64,000 nt of DNA from Pseudothermotoga elfii DSM 9442 = NBRC 107921 (GCF_000504085.1 NC_022792.1:1072001-1136000); one strand, 5' to 3'; counted from the first letter of the stretch, positions 9,385 through 19,394 are shown. Notes: generated by a model not told the origin, from the sequence alone. Translations and numbers: made by a program.

Positions 9385-10590
9385 CTATTCTAATATTTGA
9401 ATATGGCTTTCGAATTCTCGTGTTTTTCCTGACGAATGAATTCGAACAATTAGTTTATATATTCCCGGCTGAGTGATCGCCGATGAATTTTTCGGAAGAA
9501 ATTTAAAAATTTCATACCTTGCATAAGGGTCCAACCATATTCTAACAGAGGTCTTCTGAAAATCAAGGGCGCTTGGTGGCAGTAAAACTTCCAGTTTATC
9601 CAGAAGTAGAAAAATATCTTTTGCTGTGGGATTTTGAAGATATACAGAAAAAGACATCTTAGCACCTAATGGATTTTGCTTTGGTGCATCAGTATAAAAA
9701 TCTACCTTTTCTATATTACTGCCGTAATCATATTCGCGAACGCAGGCTACTGGAAGCGATAAAGAAGTCAGTGAGCCATTCACTTCAGCTTGAATGGAAA
9801 GAATATAACGCCCCTCCTGCTGAAATTGAAATTTCAAATCGTCTTCGATCAAGACACTTTTACCTACACCCACTTCTGACCACATTTTCTGATCAAAAGA
9901 ATCTTCTTGCCAGATAATTTCATTGTTTTTTTTCAGAGTAACTTTCAAAGATTTTACTTCCAGATCTCTCAAATGTGCAGTATTATTGATTAAATAAACA
10001 GATAACTTCATAATTTCTCCCGGAAAATAGAAATCCATTAGTCCATCAACATCTACCTGATATTTTTCAACACTTAAAAAAGTTTTCTGGGCAGTAATCT
10101 GCTGGCCGTTAACATTAACTTTTACGTGTACAATGTACTCTCCAGCCTCGAGAGATGTAAGTTCTACCTCTCTTTTCAGGTCGAAAAGCAAACGGCTTGT
10201 GAATGGTTCGAGGCTGGCACTTACTGTGTCCTTTTGAACAAAACTGTAGACAGTTTTATCCCCTTTGTTTATACTCAGTGTAAACCCGTCGAGAATCACT
10301 TCACGTTCTTTATTATAGTTGTTGTAGAGCCTTACCTGCAAATCAAGTGGTAAACCTGAATTATAGGGGCTTTCTACCTGTAAGAGGAGCTGGTTAATAT
10401 CTGATTCTTCCGACGGAAGTTGAGCATAATACAATCTCAAACCAAAAAAGAAAATCAGCACAACGACTAAATTAAATATTAAAAAATAAAAACCTTGCCT
10501 GCGATATTTCTTTGTGTTTTCCTTTTCTCTCTTGAGAAATTCCTGCTCCTGTTTTTTCCAATCGTCAGGGTCTCTGGAAAAATATTTCAT
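9385..10590 (-). CDS. Membrane-anchored protein with extracytoplasmic beta-sandwich-like domains
   Basis: 401 aa. The N-terminus is charged (residues 1-30, rich in K/E/R), followed by one membrane segment near 32-52 (FYFLIFNLVVVLIFFFGL). The remaining 350 residues look like three repeated all-beta units, each with a pattern of alternating hydrophobic residues and phrases such as GEYIVHVKVNV, GRYILSIQAEV and GIYKLIVRI. That resembles Ig-like or BsuPI-like folds, but I do not recognise a family. The ATG overlaps the pilB stop by four bases (ATGA), so the two are translationally coupled. A role in envelope or pilus assembly is only suggested by position. Confidence 0.65.
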   Translation of the reverse strand: MKYFSRDPDDWKKQEQEFLKREKENTKKYRRQGFYFLIFNLVVVLIFFFGLRLYYAQLPSEESDINQLLLQVESPYNSGLPLDLQVRLYNNYNKEREVILDGFTLSINKGDKTVYSFVQKDTVSASLEPFTSRLLFDLKREVELTSLEAGEYIVHVKVNVNGQQITAQKTFLSVEKYQVDVDGLMDFYFPGEIMKLSVYLINNTAHLRDLEVKSLKVTLKKNNEIIWQEDSFDQKMWSEVGVGKSVLIEDDLKFQFQQEGRYILSIQAEVNGSLTSLSLPVACVREYDYGSNIEKVDFYTDAPKQNPLGAKMSFSVYLQNPTAKDIFLLLDKLEVLLPPSALDFQKTSVRIWLDPYARYEIFKFLPKNSSAITQPGIYKLIVRIHSSGKTREFESHIQILE

Positions 10591-12278
10591 GTCCCGGTCG
10601 TCACCCTAAGGACTTCTTCAAAAGAAGTAATTCCTTTTAAAACTTTTTCAAATCCATCTATGAACATGGGGCGCATTCCCATTCGAAGTGCCAGATCATA
10701 AATCTCCCTTTCGCCACCACCTGAGACTATAAGATCTTTCACATCTCTATTAACTATTAATACCTCTCCTACTGCTACACGACCTTTGTAACCGGTGCCG
10801 TTGCATTCAGCACAACCATTTCCGGCAACATATTCAACAGGTTCTATTTCAGGAAAGGCTGCTTTCCACATTTCAGTATATTCTTTTCTTAGCTCGGTTT
10901 TTATTCTGCAGTTTTCACACAATTTTCTGACAAGGCGCTGGCTTATCACACCTATCAGCGAAGTTGCAATCATGTGCCTGTCAATACCCATGTTAACCAT
11001 CCTGTCAATTGCTGCGGCAGCGCTGTTCGTATGCAAAGTACTTAAAACCAGATGGCCGGTAAGAGAAGCCTCGATTGCAAGGCCTGCCGTTTCTTTATCT
11101 CTCATCTCTCCAACCATAATAATATCTGGATCCTGTCTTAAAAAGGATCTCAAATATCTTGCAAATGTCAACCCAATTTCAGGATTCACCTGACATTGAG
11201 TAACGCCATCTATTGTGTACTCCACTGGGTCTTCAGCGGTTATTATATTCAATGTAACATCTTTCAGCTTATTTATCATTGCAACTAAAGTGGTAGATTT
11301 TCCACTTCCGGTAGGACCAGTTACAAGAATTATTCCATTTGGACGTTTAAGAAGATTCGATATATGTTTATAGTTGAATTCGCTGAAGCCAAGTTCCTCA
11401 AGTTGTTTGTACGCGCCTGATACTTTCAATATTCTCATAACTATTTTTTCGCCATGAACAGATGGCATCGTTGAAACACGAAAATCATACTGGTCCCCCT
11501 GAATGTTCATGTAAAACTTGCCATCTTGGGGCAATCTCTTCTCAGATATATCAAGGCCTGACATGATTTTTATTCTTGTGGCAACAGCGCCATGTTGAGA
11601 TTTAGAATAATCGGTTATTTTTCTCAAAAGACCATCTACTCTGTAGCGAACTCTTACGTAATTTCTGAATGGCTCAATATGAATATCGCTCGCTTCCATT
11701 TGAACAGCTTTTTGAACTATGGCATTGACCATTCTAACGACAGGCGCTTCCACGTCTGCAAAAGTCTCTTCCGTTTCTTCCTCTACAATTTCAAACTGCT
11801 CAACAGGTATTTCTTCCGCCAGAGCCATAGGAGCTCCTTTAACATGCTGTTCATACATTAATGAGAAAAGTGTGGGAGTTATAAGGTAGATTACAGGGTC
11901 TTTACCTGTCAAAAATTTTATTTCGCTGGTAATACGTGATATGTTGTACACGCTATCTGTTACAACAACTATTTTGTCATCTTTTTTATCAACAGGAATA
12001 GCTCTTAATTCATCAATCATGGCTTTTGGTATACCTCTCAGCACGTCAACCGGAATTGCACGAGGTGGGTCTTTTAGCATTGGAATGTTGTATTGCTGGC
12101 TTAAGGCTTCTGTAATTTCTTCCCAGGTGATAATACCCATTTCGACAAGAATTTCACCTATGGCTTTTCGATTCTTTCTTTGCTCATCTAAAGCCTTTAT
12201 TAACTCTTCTTTGGTTATTAAACCCTTTTCAACCAATATTTCACCAAGTCTTTTATATCTTGGCTTATCCAATGCCAT
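10587..12278 (-). CDS. pilB: Type IV pilus / type II secretion assembly ATPase, PilB/GspE family
   Basis: 563 aa, ATG with GGAGGATA upstream. The N-terminal MshEN-type domain has repeated helices (LGEILVEKGLITKEEL, then IGEILVEMGIITWEEI). The secretion ATPase core has Walker A GPTGSGKSTT, the Asp box around AEDPVEY, Walker B IIMVGEMRDKETA, and the His box (STLHTNSAAAAIDR). A CxxC...CxxC zinc module (CENC, then CAEC) lies near the C-terminus. It powers pilin or pseudopilin polymerisation at the inner membrane. No pilin or pilC lies beside it. The gene starts within the last codons of ftsZ (14-base overlap). Confidence 0.92.
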   Translation of the reverse strand: MALDKPRYKRLGEILVEKGLITKEELIKALDEQRKNRKAIGEILVEMGIITWEEITEALSQQYNIPMLKDPPRAIPVDVLRGIPKAMIDELRAIPVDKKDDKIVVVTDSVYNISRITSEIKFLTGKDPVIYLITPTLFSLMYEQHVKGAPMALAEEIPVEQFEIVEEETEETFADVEAPVVRMVNAIVQKAVQMEASDIHIEPFRNYVRVRYRVDGLLRKITDYSKSQHGAVATRIKIMSGLDISEKRLPQDGKFYMNIQGDQYDFRVSTMPSVHGEKIVMRILKVSGAYKQLEELGFSEFNYKHISNLLKRPNGIILVTGPTGSGKSTTLVAMINKLKDVTLNIITAEDPVEYTIDGVTQCQVNPEIGLTFARYLRSFLRQDPDIIMVGEMRDKETAGLAIEASLTGHLVLSTLHTNSAAAAIDRMVNMGIDRHMIATSLIGVISQRLVRKLCENCRIKTELRKEYTEMWKAAFPEIEPVEYVAGNGCAECNGTGYKGRVAVGEVLIVNRDVKDLIVSGGGEREIYDLALRMGMRPMFIDGFEKVLKGITSFEEVLRVTTGT

Positions 12279-13329
12279 TCATATCCTCCAAGCCCAGTCG
12301 ATAGACAGCGGGGATTTCGCTCTCCGGGAAAAGATATCTATCCTCTTCATCAAAACCTGTTGCTATTAGAGTTACTCTCAATTCATCGTTTTCAAGTTCA
12401 TCGTCGATTATCAAACCAAATTTTACATCGGCATCTTCACTGCAGTTTTCTCTAATAATCGCAGCTGCTACATGCATCTCCCTTAATTGTACAGTTCGTG
12501 GTGCTGAAACATTTAAAATAATCGCCTTTGCATTTTCCACCGGACGATCCATAAGCTTGCTTTCCATAGCTCTCTTAGCAGCTTCTACTGCTCTGTTTTC
12601 GCCCTTTCCGAGCCCTATACCAAGCATGGCTGCTCCGGCATTTCTCATAACTGATTCCACATCGGCAAAATCGAGATTGATATAACCCCGTTTAGTTATC
12701 AATTCTGATATACCCTTCACACCCTGATGAAGCGTTTCATCAGCTTTCAAGAACGCATTTACTACTGTTACATCAGGTGGCAATTCTTCAAGCAGTTTGT
12801 TGTTTGAGATCCTGATCAAAGTATCTACGTTTTTTCTTAATTTTCTTAACCCCTCTACTGCAACATTCCAGCGTTCTTTTCCTTCAAAATAAAACGGAGT
12901 TGTGATGACGGCGACGGTGAGCGCTCCCATACTTTTAGCAATTTCGGCTATGACTGGTGTGGCGCCTGTTCCTGTACCACCACCGAATCCAGCAGTAATG
13001 AAGAGCATGTCAGCATCTTGCAAAGCTTGCTCAAGTTCTTCTCTGCTCTCTTCCGCTGCTTCTTCACCAACTTGCGGGTCACCTCCTGCTCCAAGCCCGC
13101 GAGTTCTCTTTTCGCCAATTTGTATCTTTATGTTCGCTTTGTTTTCCTCCAGCACTTGAACATCTGTGTTTACAGCAATAAAAGAAACATCTTTTATACC
13201 TATTTCCACCATTCTATTGATGGCATTATTCCCAGCGCCCCCAACACCTATCACTTTTATTACAGGGATACGCTTTTTAGTGAATCTATCTGATCCGTTT
13301 GTTTTTGATTTTCCCAGTTCAAATGGCAT
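12265..13329 (-). CDS. ftsZ: Cell division GTPase FtsZ
   Basis: 354 aa, ATG with GGGGAGGT seven bases upstream. Tubulin-like GTPase with VGGAGNNAINRM near the N-terminus, the GGGTGTGA nucleotide-binding loop, and the T7 synergy loop NLDFADVESVM. FtsZ polymerises at midcell and recruits the divisome. The variable linker is very short; close to the end is SEIPAVYRLG, which resembles the conserved C-terminal peptide that binds FtsA. It follows ftsA by 21 bases and overlaps pilB. Confidence 0.96.
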   Translation of the reverse strand: MPFELGKSKTNGSDRFTKKRIPVIKVIGVGGAGNNAINRMVEIGIKDVSFIAVNTDVQVLEENKANIKIQIGEKRTRGLGAGGDPQVGEEAAEESREELEQALQDADMLFITAGFGGGTGTGATPVIAEIAKSMGALTVAVITTPFYFEGKERWNVAVEGLRKLRKNVDTLIRISNNKLLEELPPDVTVVNAFLKADETLHQGVKGISELITKRGYINLDFADVESVMRNAGAAMLGIGLGKGENRAVEAAKRAMESKLMDRPVENAKAIILNVSAPRTVQLREMHVAAAIIRENCSEDADVKFGLIIDDELENDELRVTLIATGFDEEDRYLFPESEIPAVYRLGLEDMNGIG

Positions 13330-13350
13330 GGAATCTACCTCCCCTTTTTA

Positions 13351-14622
13351 TTACCAGAGGTTCTTGAATATCTCAACAAGTCGCTTGAAGAAACCCTGAG
13401 CAACTTCCTTTTTCTGGTACTTGGCAACCGGAAGCTCAAGGTTTTTTTCTTCCTGAATCAAAGAGATAAAGCCGCCAAATGCTGATACATAAGAAGGATC
13501 GTCGAGTATTTCTTCTGAATTGTTTATCACGACATTTGTTGATGTGTTGTATGTTCCTATTCGCACTGGATTCTTGAAAACGTCCAGTGCTAAATCAAGT
13601 AACCTTGGCACCTTTGCTCCCCCGCCAAGCAAAACCACACCGCCTGGCAGCCCTTTGGTAGAAAACTCTGGTATCGTCATAATTGTTTCTTTATAAACTC
13701 GCTTTACTTTTGTTAATATCTCTCTGAGCCGTGCATGTATCACCTTTGCAAGGTCGTTTTTACTTATGCTTCTAATTGTTCTGCCATCGAGTCCTCTAAA
13801 TTCAACTTCCTGTTGATCAAATGCCATGTCACCATACATAGCATTTCCATGAGTTTTTAACAACCTTTCGGCTTCTTCCAGAGATGTGTTAAAAACTATA
13901 GAGATATCTTTTATAACATTTTTCATGCCAAGGGATACAGTTTCAAACCTTATAGGCACTCCCATTCCAAAAATAACAATTGCTGAACTGGAATGCCCTA
14001 ATTTTACAACACAAACCCCATCTTCTTTTTCATTATCCGTCAGAACACCTTCTGAAGCTGTTATGAGCGACGATGCAAAATCGAAATCCACTGGAATTAA
14101 ATCTTGAAGAAATTCATATAGAGCATTTGTTGATTTATCTATGGTTACCGTAGTTACATCCATCTGCAAATGATTTGCAAGCATGCCAAGCGGATTGAAA
14201 ACTGCTTTTGATCTATCTATCATATATCTTTTAGGATAAATATGCAGAACCTGATAACTATCTCCAAAATTTTCAATTATCGATTGCCTCAAACTGTCAA
14301 TTACATTTTCGTCAATTGTTCTCTTTTCGCTTTCAGAAATATTCATTTCTTTGCTTACCTCGTGAAGAGAAAATCTACCGCAACTTGTTGAGATAATTAC
14401 GCTGGCTCGGTTTAAATTAACTACTTCATCAATTTGACTCAACATCTGATTGAAACTTTCTCTGAAAGCAATCACATCTTTGATTTCCCCACTGTCAATT
14501 CCCCTTGAGTGCGTTGTTGAATGAACCGCAAGCTCATATCCTTCTGGTGTTTTCGATACCACCAGTCCTTTAATTGAATAAGAACCTATATCGATAGAAA
14601 CGTATGTTTCACTTTTCCTCAC
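13351..14622 (-). CDS. ftsA: Cell division protein FtsA (actin-like membrane tether of FtsZ)
   Basis: 423 aa from GTG at 14622, chosen because GAGGTGG lies five bases upstream; the longer TTG start at 14649 has no ribosome site. Actin-like signatures: SIDIGSYSIKGLV near the N-terminus and GVVLLGGGAKVPRL in the adenosine motif. The C-terminus (residues after about 395) is basic and aromatic, with GFFKRLVEIFKNLW, a good amphipathic membrane-targeting helix. It lies between the ftsQ-like gene and ftsZ, the classic order. Its start overlaps the end of the upstream gene by 14 bases. Confidence 0.92.
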   Translation of the reverse strand: MRKSETYVSIDIGSYSIKGLVVSKTPEGYELAVHSTTHSRGIDSGEIKDVIAFRESFNQMLSQIDEVVNLNRASVIISTSCGRFSLHEVSKEMNISESEKRTIDENVIDSLRQSIIENFGDSYQVLHIYPKRYMIDRSKAVFNPLGMLANHLQMDVTTVTIDKSTNALYEFLQDLIPVDFDFASSLITASEGVLTDNEKEDGVCVVKLGHSSSAIVIFGMGVPIRFETVSLGMKNVIKDISIVFNTSLEEAERLLKTHGNAMYGDMAFDQQEVEFRGLDGRTIRSISKNDLAKVIHARLREILTKVKRVYKETIMTIPEFSTKGLPGGVVLLGGGAKVPRLLDLALDVFKNPVRIGTYNTSTNVVINNSEEILDDPSYVSAFGGFISLIQEEKNLELPVAKYQKKEVAQGFFKRLVEIFKNLW

Positions 14623-15115
14623 CGCCACCACCTCTGATCTTATAGACAAGCCCCGAAGACGAGAGAAAATACTCTGTTCTGGGCTCCATTGTTTTGAGCA
14701 ATTTTTCCAGCTTTGAACTGTGCCTTATCAAATCATCCCATTCATTGAAATATAATACAACACCTTTTAACAAAATTGCACTTTTATTACTTAATTTAAT
14801 CTCAGCAATGTATGGATTTTTCAGGACATCCTCGATTCTTTGAATTATATTGACATCATTTGCATCGACTATCAGGCTATTGACATTAACATCTGTTATA
14901 AATGCTTGTTTAACAATATCATCAATGGAAGCGGTATGCAAGAGAAACCCCTTTTCAGAAATCCACCAGAATCTATTTTTATAAAATATAATACAATAAT
15001 CTTCCCCTCGGTCAGGATACAGAACCTTGTCCGGGAAGAAGTTCAAAAATCCGAAAAATGTAATGACAAAACATATTGCTCCTGTAAAATATATTGCTTT
15101 TTGTGAGTTATACAT
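14609..15115 (-). CDS. Short FtsQ/DivIB-like single-pass membrane protein
   Basis: 168 aa. One membrane segment near residues 7-25 (IYFTGAICFVITFFGFLNF) is followed by about 140 extracytoplasmic residues. No clear POTRA or FtsQ motif is visible to me. The identification rests on topology (short cytoplasmic tail, one TM, beta-rich domain ending in YFLSSSGLVYKI) and position directly before ftsA-ftsZ, where FtsQ usually sits. If it is FtsQ it is reduced, since FtsQ is commonly about 220-280 aa. It overlaps the end of gyrB by eight bases and ftsA by 14. Confidence 0.5.
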   Translation of the reverse strand: MYNSQKAIYFTGAICFVITFFGFLNFFPDKVLYPDRGEDYCIIFYKNRFWWISEKGFLLHTASIDDIVKQAFITDVNVNSLIVDANDVNIIQRIEDVLKNPYIAEIKLSNKSAILLKGVVLYFNEWDDLIRHSSKLEKLLKTMEPRTEYFLSSSGLVYKIRGGGGEEK

Positions 15116-17000
15116 CCAAATAGGTCACCTTCAATGCGTGCCTCTCTATAAAACGTCTCCTCTCTGATGGACTTTCACCCATTAATATTTCAAACAATGC
15201 ATCTGCTTCTTCGGCATTTTCAATATTTACTTGTATCAACTTCCGAGTTTCTGGATTCATTGTTGTTTCCCACAATTGTTCAGGATTCATTTCCCCTAAT
15301 CCTTTGTATCTTTGAACTTCCAGCTTTCTTTCTTCACCAAGCTCGCGTCTCAAAGCCTGGAAATCCTCTTCTGTGTAAACATACACGGAATTCGAAGAAA
15401 AAGATACTTTATACAATGGTGGAACAGCTATGTATATTCTTCCGTCCTCTATTAGAGGTTTCATATACCTGAAAAAGAATGTGAGTAACAGTGTTCTTAT
15501 ATGCGCACCATCAATGTCTGCATCTGTCATAATAATTATTTTCCCGTACCGTAGTTTTGAAGAATCAAAACTATCACCAATACCAGTCCCAACTGCAACA
15601 ATAATATCTTTAATCTGCTCGTTTGCAAGCAATTTTTGCATTGAGGATTTCTCAACATTCAGGATTTTACCCCTTAATGGAAGTATGGCCTGATATTCTC
15701 TATCTCGAGCCTGTTTTGCTGAACCACCAGCGGAATCTCCCTCTACTATGAATAATTCCGAATTTTCGACATTTGATGAAACGCAATCTGCAAGTTTGCC
15801 TGGTAAAGATAAGTTTTCCATGGCATTTTTTCGTCTGGCCAACTCTCTGGCTTTACGCGCTGCCTCTCTTGCCCTCATAGTTTTTAATACTTTCTCAAGA
15901 ATCACCTTTAAAACCTGCTTATTCACTTCAAAATATTCCGATAATTTCTCCTTTAGTATTCTTGAAACAGCTATTCCAGCACTTTCACTGCCAAGTTTTG
16001 ATTTGGTTTGCCCTTCGAATTCTGGCTCTTTCATAAGTACAGTTACAATAGCTATCAATCCTTCCCGCACATCTTCTCCAGAAAAGGATTCATCTTTCTT
16101 CAATATGCCAAGAGATCTTGCATACTCATTCAGCATCTTTGTAAAGGTGTTTTTAAAAGCGGTAACGTGAGTACCATGGTCAATAGTTCTTATGTTGTTT
16201 GCATAAGAATATATCTTCTCTTCTTCGTAAGAATCTGTGTACATGATTGCTATTTTGACGATTATTTCGTCCAGTTCGCCAGAAACTTCGATTGTTTCAT
16301 GAATGGGTTTTCTTCCAGACGCAAGGTAGCGGGCATATTCACGTAAACCCCCTTCATAATGCATTGTAACGGTATATTCGTTTGCCAGGTCCTCAAATAT
16401 TATTTTTACCTGAGGGTTGAGAAAAGCTAATTCTCTAAGTTTGTTCTCAATTAAATCGGGGTCGAATTTGAGGATTGAAAATATCTGATCATCAGGTTTA
16501 AATCTCACGATTGTACCCTGTTTATCTGTTTCGCCAATAACGGTAACTTCGCATTGTGGAAATCCTCTTGAATATTTTTGATAATATATCTTACCTTCTT
16601 TGTGGATCCAAACTTCGAGAATTTCCGATAGAGCATTTACCACGGAAGCACCGACACCATGTAAACCCCCACTGACCTTATAAATATTTTTTGAGAACTT
16701 ACCACCTGCGTGAAGCGTTGTCATGACAACTTCAAGCGCGCTTCGGCCAGTTTCCGGATGCGTGTCAACAGGTATACCTCTTCCGTTGTCCTCGATCTCA
16801 ACCGTGTTGTCTTCGAAAAGTGTTACACGGATCGTGTTGCAAAAACCAGCCATTACCTCATCTATGCTGTTGTCTACTATTTCATACACCAAATGATGTA
16901 ATCCACTTTTTCCTGTGGAACCAATGTACATACCGGGTCTTAACCTGACTGCTTCTAATCCCTTCAATATTCGAATACTTTCAGCTTTGTAATCTGTCAT
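15108..17000 (-). CDS. gyrB: DNA gyrase subunit B
   Basis: 630 aa from ATG at 17000, which overlaps the upstream stop (ATGA) and has GGAGG eight bases before it; a GTG at 17009 would add three residues. GHKL ATPase domain: RPGMYIGSTG, DNGRGIPVD and GGLHGVGASVVNALS. Toprim domain: EGDSAGGSAKQARDREYQ and IIMTDADIDGAHIRTLLL. C-terminus: QRYKGLGEMNPEQLWETTM. With GyrA, which is not in this window, it introduces supercoils. The adjacent DUF721 gene fits the common bacterial arrangement. Confidence 0.96.
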   Translation of the reverse strand: MTDYKAESIRILKGLEAVRLRPGMYIGSTGKSGLHHLVYEIVDNSIDEVMAGFCNTIRVTLFEDNTVEIEDNGRGIPVDTHPETGRSALEVVMTTLHAGGKFSKNIYKVSGGLHGVGASVVNALSEILEVWIHKEGKIYYQKYSRGFPQCEVTVIGETDKQGTIVRFKPDDQIFSILKFDPDLIENKLRELAFLNPQVKIIFEDLANEYTVTMHYEGGLREYARYLASGRKPIHETIEVSGELDEIIVKIAIMYTDSYEEEKIYSYANNIRTIDHGTHVTAFKNTFTKMLNEYARSLGILKKDESFSGEDVREGLIAIVTVLMKEPEFEGQTKSKLGSESAGIAVSRILKEKLSEYFEVNKQVLKVILEKVLKTMRAREAARKARELARRKNAMENLSLPGKLADCVSSNVENSELFIVEGDSAGGSAKQARDREYQAILPLRGKILNVEKSSMQKLLANEQIKDIIVAVGTGIGDSFDSSKLRYGKIIIMTDADIDGAHIRTLLLTFFFRYMKPLIEDGRIYIAVPPLYKVSFSSNSVYVYTEEDFQALRRELGEERKLEVQRYKGLGEMNPEQLWETTMNPETRKLIQVNIENAEEADALFEILMGESPSERRRFIERHALKVTYLDV

Positions 17001-17287
17001 AACTTGCACCTCCTAAGGACTATGTCTTTAACCATTTGTTGATGAAACAATTCGTTTATTTTATCTTTTATCTTTCTTTTCATAAAATTGGCCTCAGTAA
17101 GCCAGATTGGATCATCACATTCCAGATACAGAACGCCCTCTTTGAATTGTAAGAATTTGCAATGCCTTGCCAAAGCCTCTCCCAAGAAACTGCTTAATTC
17201 ATATTGAAAAAACGATCTGAGCTTCAATTCTTTGAATAGTGGGTCTTTAAATGAAAGCATATCGAAAATCTCGTTTATTTTCTTCAT
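16997..17287 (-). CDS. DUF721/DciA-like protein
   Basis: 96 aa. It has the compact alpha/beta pattern of the DUF721 (DciA) family: LGEALARHCKFLQFKEGVLYLE followed by DPIWLTEANFMKRKIKDKINE. DciA proteins assist loading of the replicative helicase in bacteria without DnaC or DnaI; that role is family knowledge, not shown here. The location directly before gyrB is typical. The ATG overlaps the preceding stop by four bases and its own stop overlaps gyrB by four. Confidence 0.7.
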   Translation of the reverse strand: MKKINEIFDMLSFKDPLFKELKLRSFFQYELSSFLGEALARHCKFLQFKEGVLYLECDDPIWLTEANFMKRKIKDKINELFHQQMVKDIVLRRCKL

Positions 17288-18138
17288 AACCAGTTTTCCT
17301 CTATGGAGCCTATGTATTCTTCAAATTTCGATACGAGAAATCTTCCAACAGATTTTGAGTAAGTTTTGCAACTGCTTAACTCATCAACAGGCACAACGCC
17401 TCTACTCGTATGAGTCAAGAAAAGCTCGTCTGCATCGCATAACTCTATTGGTTCAACCCATCGTTCTTCCACAGTTATTCCCAGCGATTTACACAGATCT
17501 ATCACATTTTTTCTCGTTATCCCGGGCAGAATACCACTATCAAGACTGGGCGTAACAACAGTGTTGTTCTTCACTAAAAACACATTTGAAAAAGTCCCTT
17601 CACAAACCTGTCCCTTACTTCCAAGCATGATAACATCGTAGGCATCTCCTTTTTCCATTTTTGCCAGTAATATATCTGTTCTGCCAGCAATTTTTAAATA
17701 CGCAGGTGTGGCTAAATCATCTATCTTTCTAACTTTGCTCAACGATACTTTTACTTTTTCCGGAAATTTCGAAATGTTCAATTTCTCGAGAAAAATGATT
17801 AATTCATAAGATTTTGTCTCAAACCCAAAAGCACTTATATTGCCACGGGGCAACAACATGATTCTTACAGATACATCGCAGTTTACCTTCTCAACACCTT
17901 CAGAGATGATCTTCCGAAAATTTTCATAATCCATATCTATTTTTATATGCAAACAACCTGCTGATGCTTTGAGTCTGTCAAAATGATATTTACCAGCAAA
18001 TAGTTTCCTATTATAGGTTCTCAGTGTTTCATAAACCAAACCTCCGTATAAAAGGCATGGTTCCTCTAAGGAAATATACGCTTCATGCTTTTCAAGCCAG
18101 CGCCCCTTCCAGATCAGCAAGTACCGACACCACCCCAT
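17284..18138 (-). CDS. Class IV PLP aminotransferase (IlvE/PabC/D-amino-acid transaminase family)
   Basis: 284 aa from ATG at 18138; a TTG at 18120 is an alternative because the long start overlaps the upstream gene by 47 bases. Family signatures: YGGLVYETLRTY near residue 30, TPAYLKIAGRTD carrying the PLP lysine, EGTFSNVFLV for the phosphate cup, and SGILPGITRKNVIDL. The fold-type IV family covers branched-chain aminotransferase, 4-amino-4-deoxychorismate lyase and D-alanine transaminase; I cannot separate these from sequence alone. The length fits PabC or D-amino-acid transaminase slightly better than IlvE. Confidence 0.8.
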   Translation of the reverse strand: MGWCRYLLIWKGRWLEKHEAYISLEEPCLLYGGLVYETLRTYNRKLFAGKYHFDRLKASAGCLHIKIDMDYENFRKIISEGVEKVNCDVSVRIMLLPRGNISAFGFETKSYELIIFLEKLNISKFPEKVKVSLSKVRKIDDLATPAYLKIAGRTDILLAKMEKGDAYDVIMLGSKGQVCEGTFSNVFLVKNNTVVTPSLDSGILPGITRKNVIDLCKSLGITVEERWVEPIELCDADELFLTHTSRGVVPVDELSSCKTYSKSVGRFLVSKFEEYIGSIEENWL

Positions 18139-19393
18139 TAGTGCTTACGCACTTTACGATTACTCTCTCGATATTCCCAATATCGCCATCGGCAAACTCA
18201 TGGCGCACATAATATTCGTCGTAACCGGAACATATACCCGATCTGTTATGCTCAACAAGAACATGCCTGATTTTTCCAATACTTTTCTTTCGATATTTTT
18301 CTGAAATCTCTTTACACAAAGCTGCAAGTTCTTTTGCTCTTCTCTCTTTTTCATCATTTGATATATGGTAACCAAGTTTACTTGCTACTGTCCCGGGTCT
18401 GGATGAATATTTAAAAATGTGCACCTTCACAAAGCCGATTTCCTTGATTAATTCTTGCGTTTGCAAAAAATCGCCAATTGTTTCTCCGGGGAAACCAACG
18501 ATTACGTCTGTTGTAAAAGAAAAATACTGATTAATTGATTTCAGCTTTTCAAAGATGTCGAGAGCTTCTTCAACAGTATATTTTCTGTTCATCTTCTGCA
18601 GAATTCTATTTGAACCGCTTTGCAGAGGTATATGAAGGTGAGGGCATAATTTGTTACTCAAGGCAAATAGCGATATCAATTCGTCTGATAAATCTTGAAC
18701 ATTTATTGAGCTAAGCCGAATTCTCGAATCATCATGAATCTGATTTAGCAGAGTCCTTAATAACATGCTTAAAGATGTTCCTATGTCCCGACCATATTTT
18801 CCCAGATTCACGCCTGTAAGTACAATTTCTTTGTACCCATTATTCAAAAGATCGTTCATTTCTTTAATTACAACTTCAACAGGCTTACTTCTTATTTGCT
18901 TTCCTCGTGTTTTGGGGACTATACAGTAACTGCAAAATTCATTGCAACCATCCTCAAGTTTTATATACGCCCTGGTTCTATCTGAGAGAAAGCTTTTAAC
19001 TTTTTCCAAAACTTCCTGATCTGGTTCGCTCACATCTACAAAATTCGAAGAATTTTCAAAGTACCTCGCTATGTAATTAACTAAATTGCGTTTTTCATTG
19101 TTTCCAATGATTATATTTGCTCCGATATCAATGAGACTTTGCGCATCTATGTGAGCATAGCATCCTGTTGCTACTATTACAGCATCCGGATTTGATCTTC
19201 TTAATTTTCTAATCAATTGTCTCGATTTTCTTGCAGCCTCAGAAGTGACGGCACAGGTATTTAGCACACAAAGATCAGCTTCCGAAAAATTTGGTGACAT
19301 TACAAACCCGTGCTGCTCAAGTTGTTCAATCATATACTCAGATTCATACTGATTGACTTTACAGCCAAGGAAAGTAACATAAGCTCTTTTCAT
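18092..19393 (-). CDS. mtaB: tRNA t6A37 methylthiotransferase MtaB (radical SAM)
   Basis: 433 aa. The N-terminal UPF0004 domain begins with VTFLGCKVNQYESEYM; further cysteines (VLNTCAVT, TGCYAH) complete the first iron-sulfur site. The radical-SAM triad is CNEFCSYC. Mid-protein ETIGDFLQTQ and a C-terminal TRAM-like region follow. MtaB adds a methylthio group to t6A at position 37 of ANN-decoding tRNAs; the GCKVNQ start separates it from MiaB. The gene overlaps the aminotransferase that follows by 47 bases. Confidence 0.88.
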   Translation of the reverse strand: MKRAYVTFLGCKVNQYESEYMIEQLEQHGFVMSPNFSEADLCVLNTCAVTSEAARKSRQLIRKLRRSNPDAVIVATGCYAHIDAQSLIDIGANIIIGNNEKRNLVNYIARYFENSSNFVDVSEPDQEVLEKVKSFLSDRTRAYIKLEDGCNEFCSYCIVPKTRGKQIRSKPVEVVIKEMNDLLNNGYKEIVLTGVNLGKYGRDIGTSLSMLLRTLLNQIHDDSRIRLSSINVQDLSDELISLFALSNKLCPHLHIPLQSGSNRILQKMNRKYTVEEALDIFEKLKSINQYFSFTTDVIVGFPGETIGDFLQTQELIKEIGFVKVHIFKYSSRPGTVASKLGYHISNDEKERRAKELAALCKEISEKYRKKSIGKIRHVLVEHNRSGICSGYDEYYVRHEFADGDIGNIERVIVKCVSTNGVVSVLADLEGALA

Positions 19394-19394
19394 T

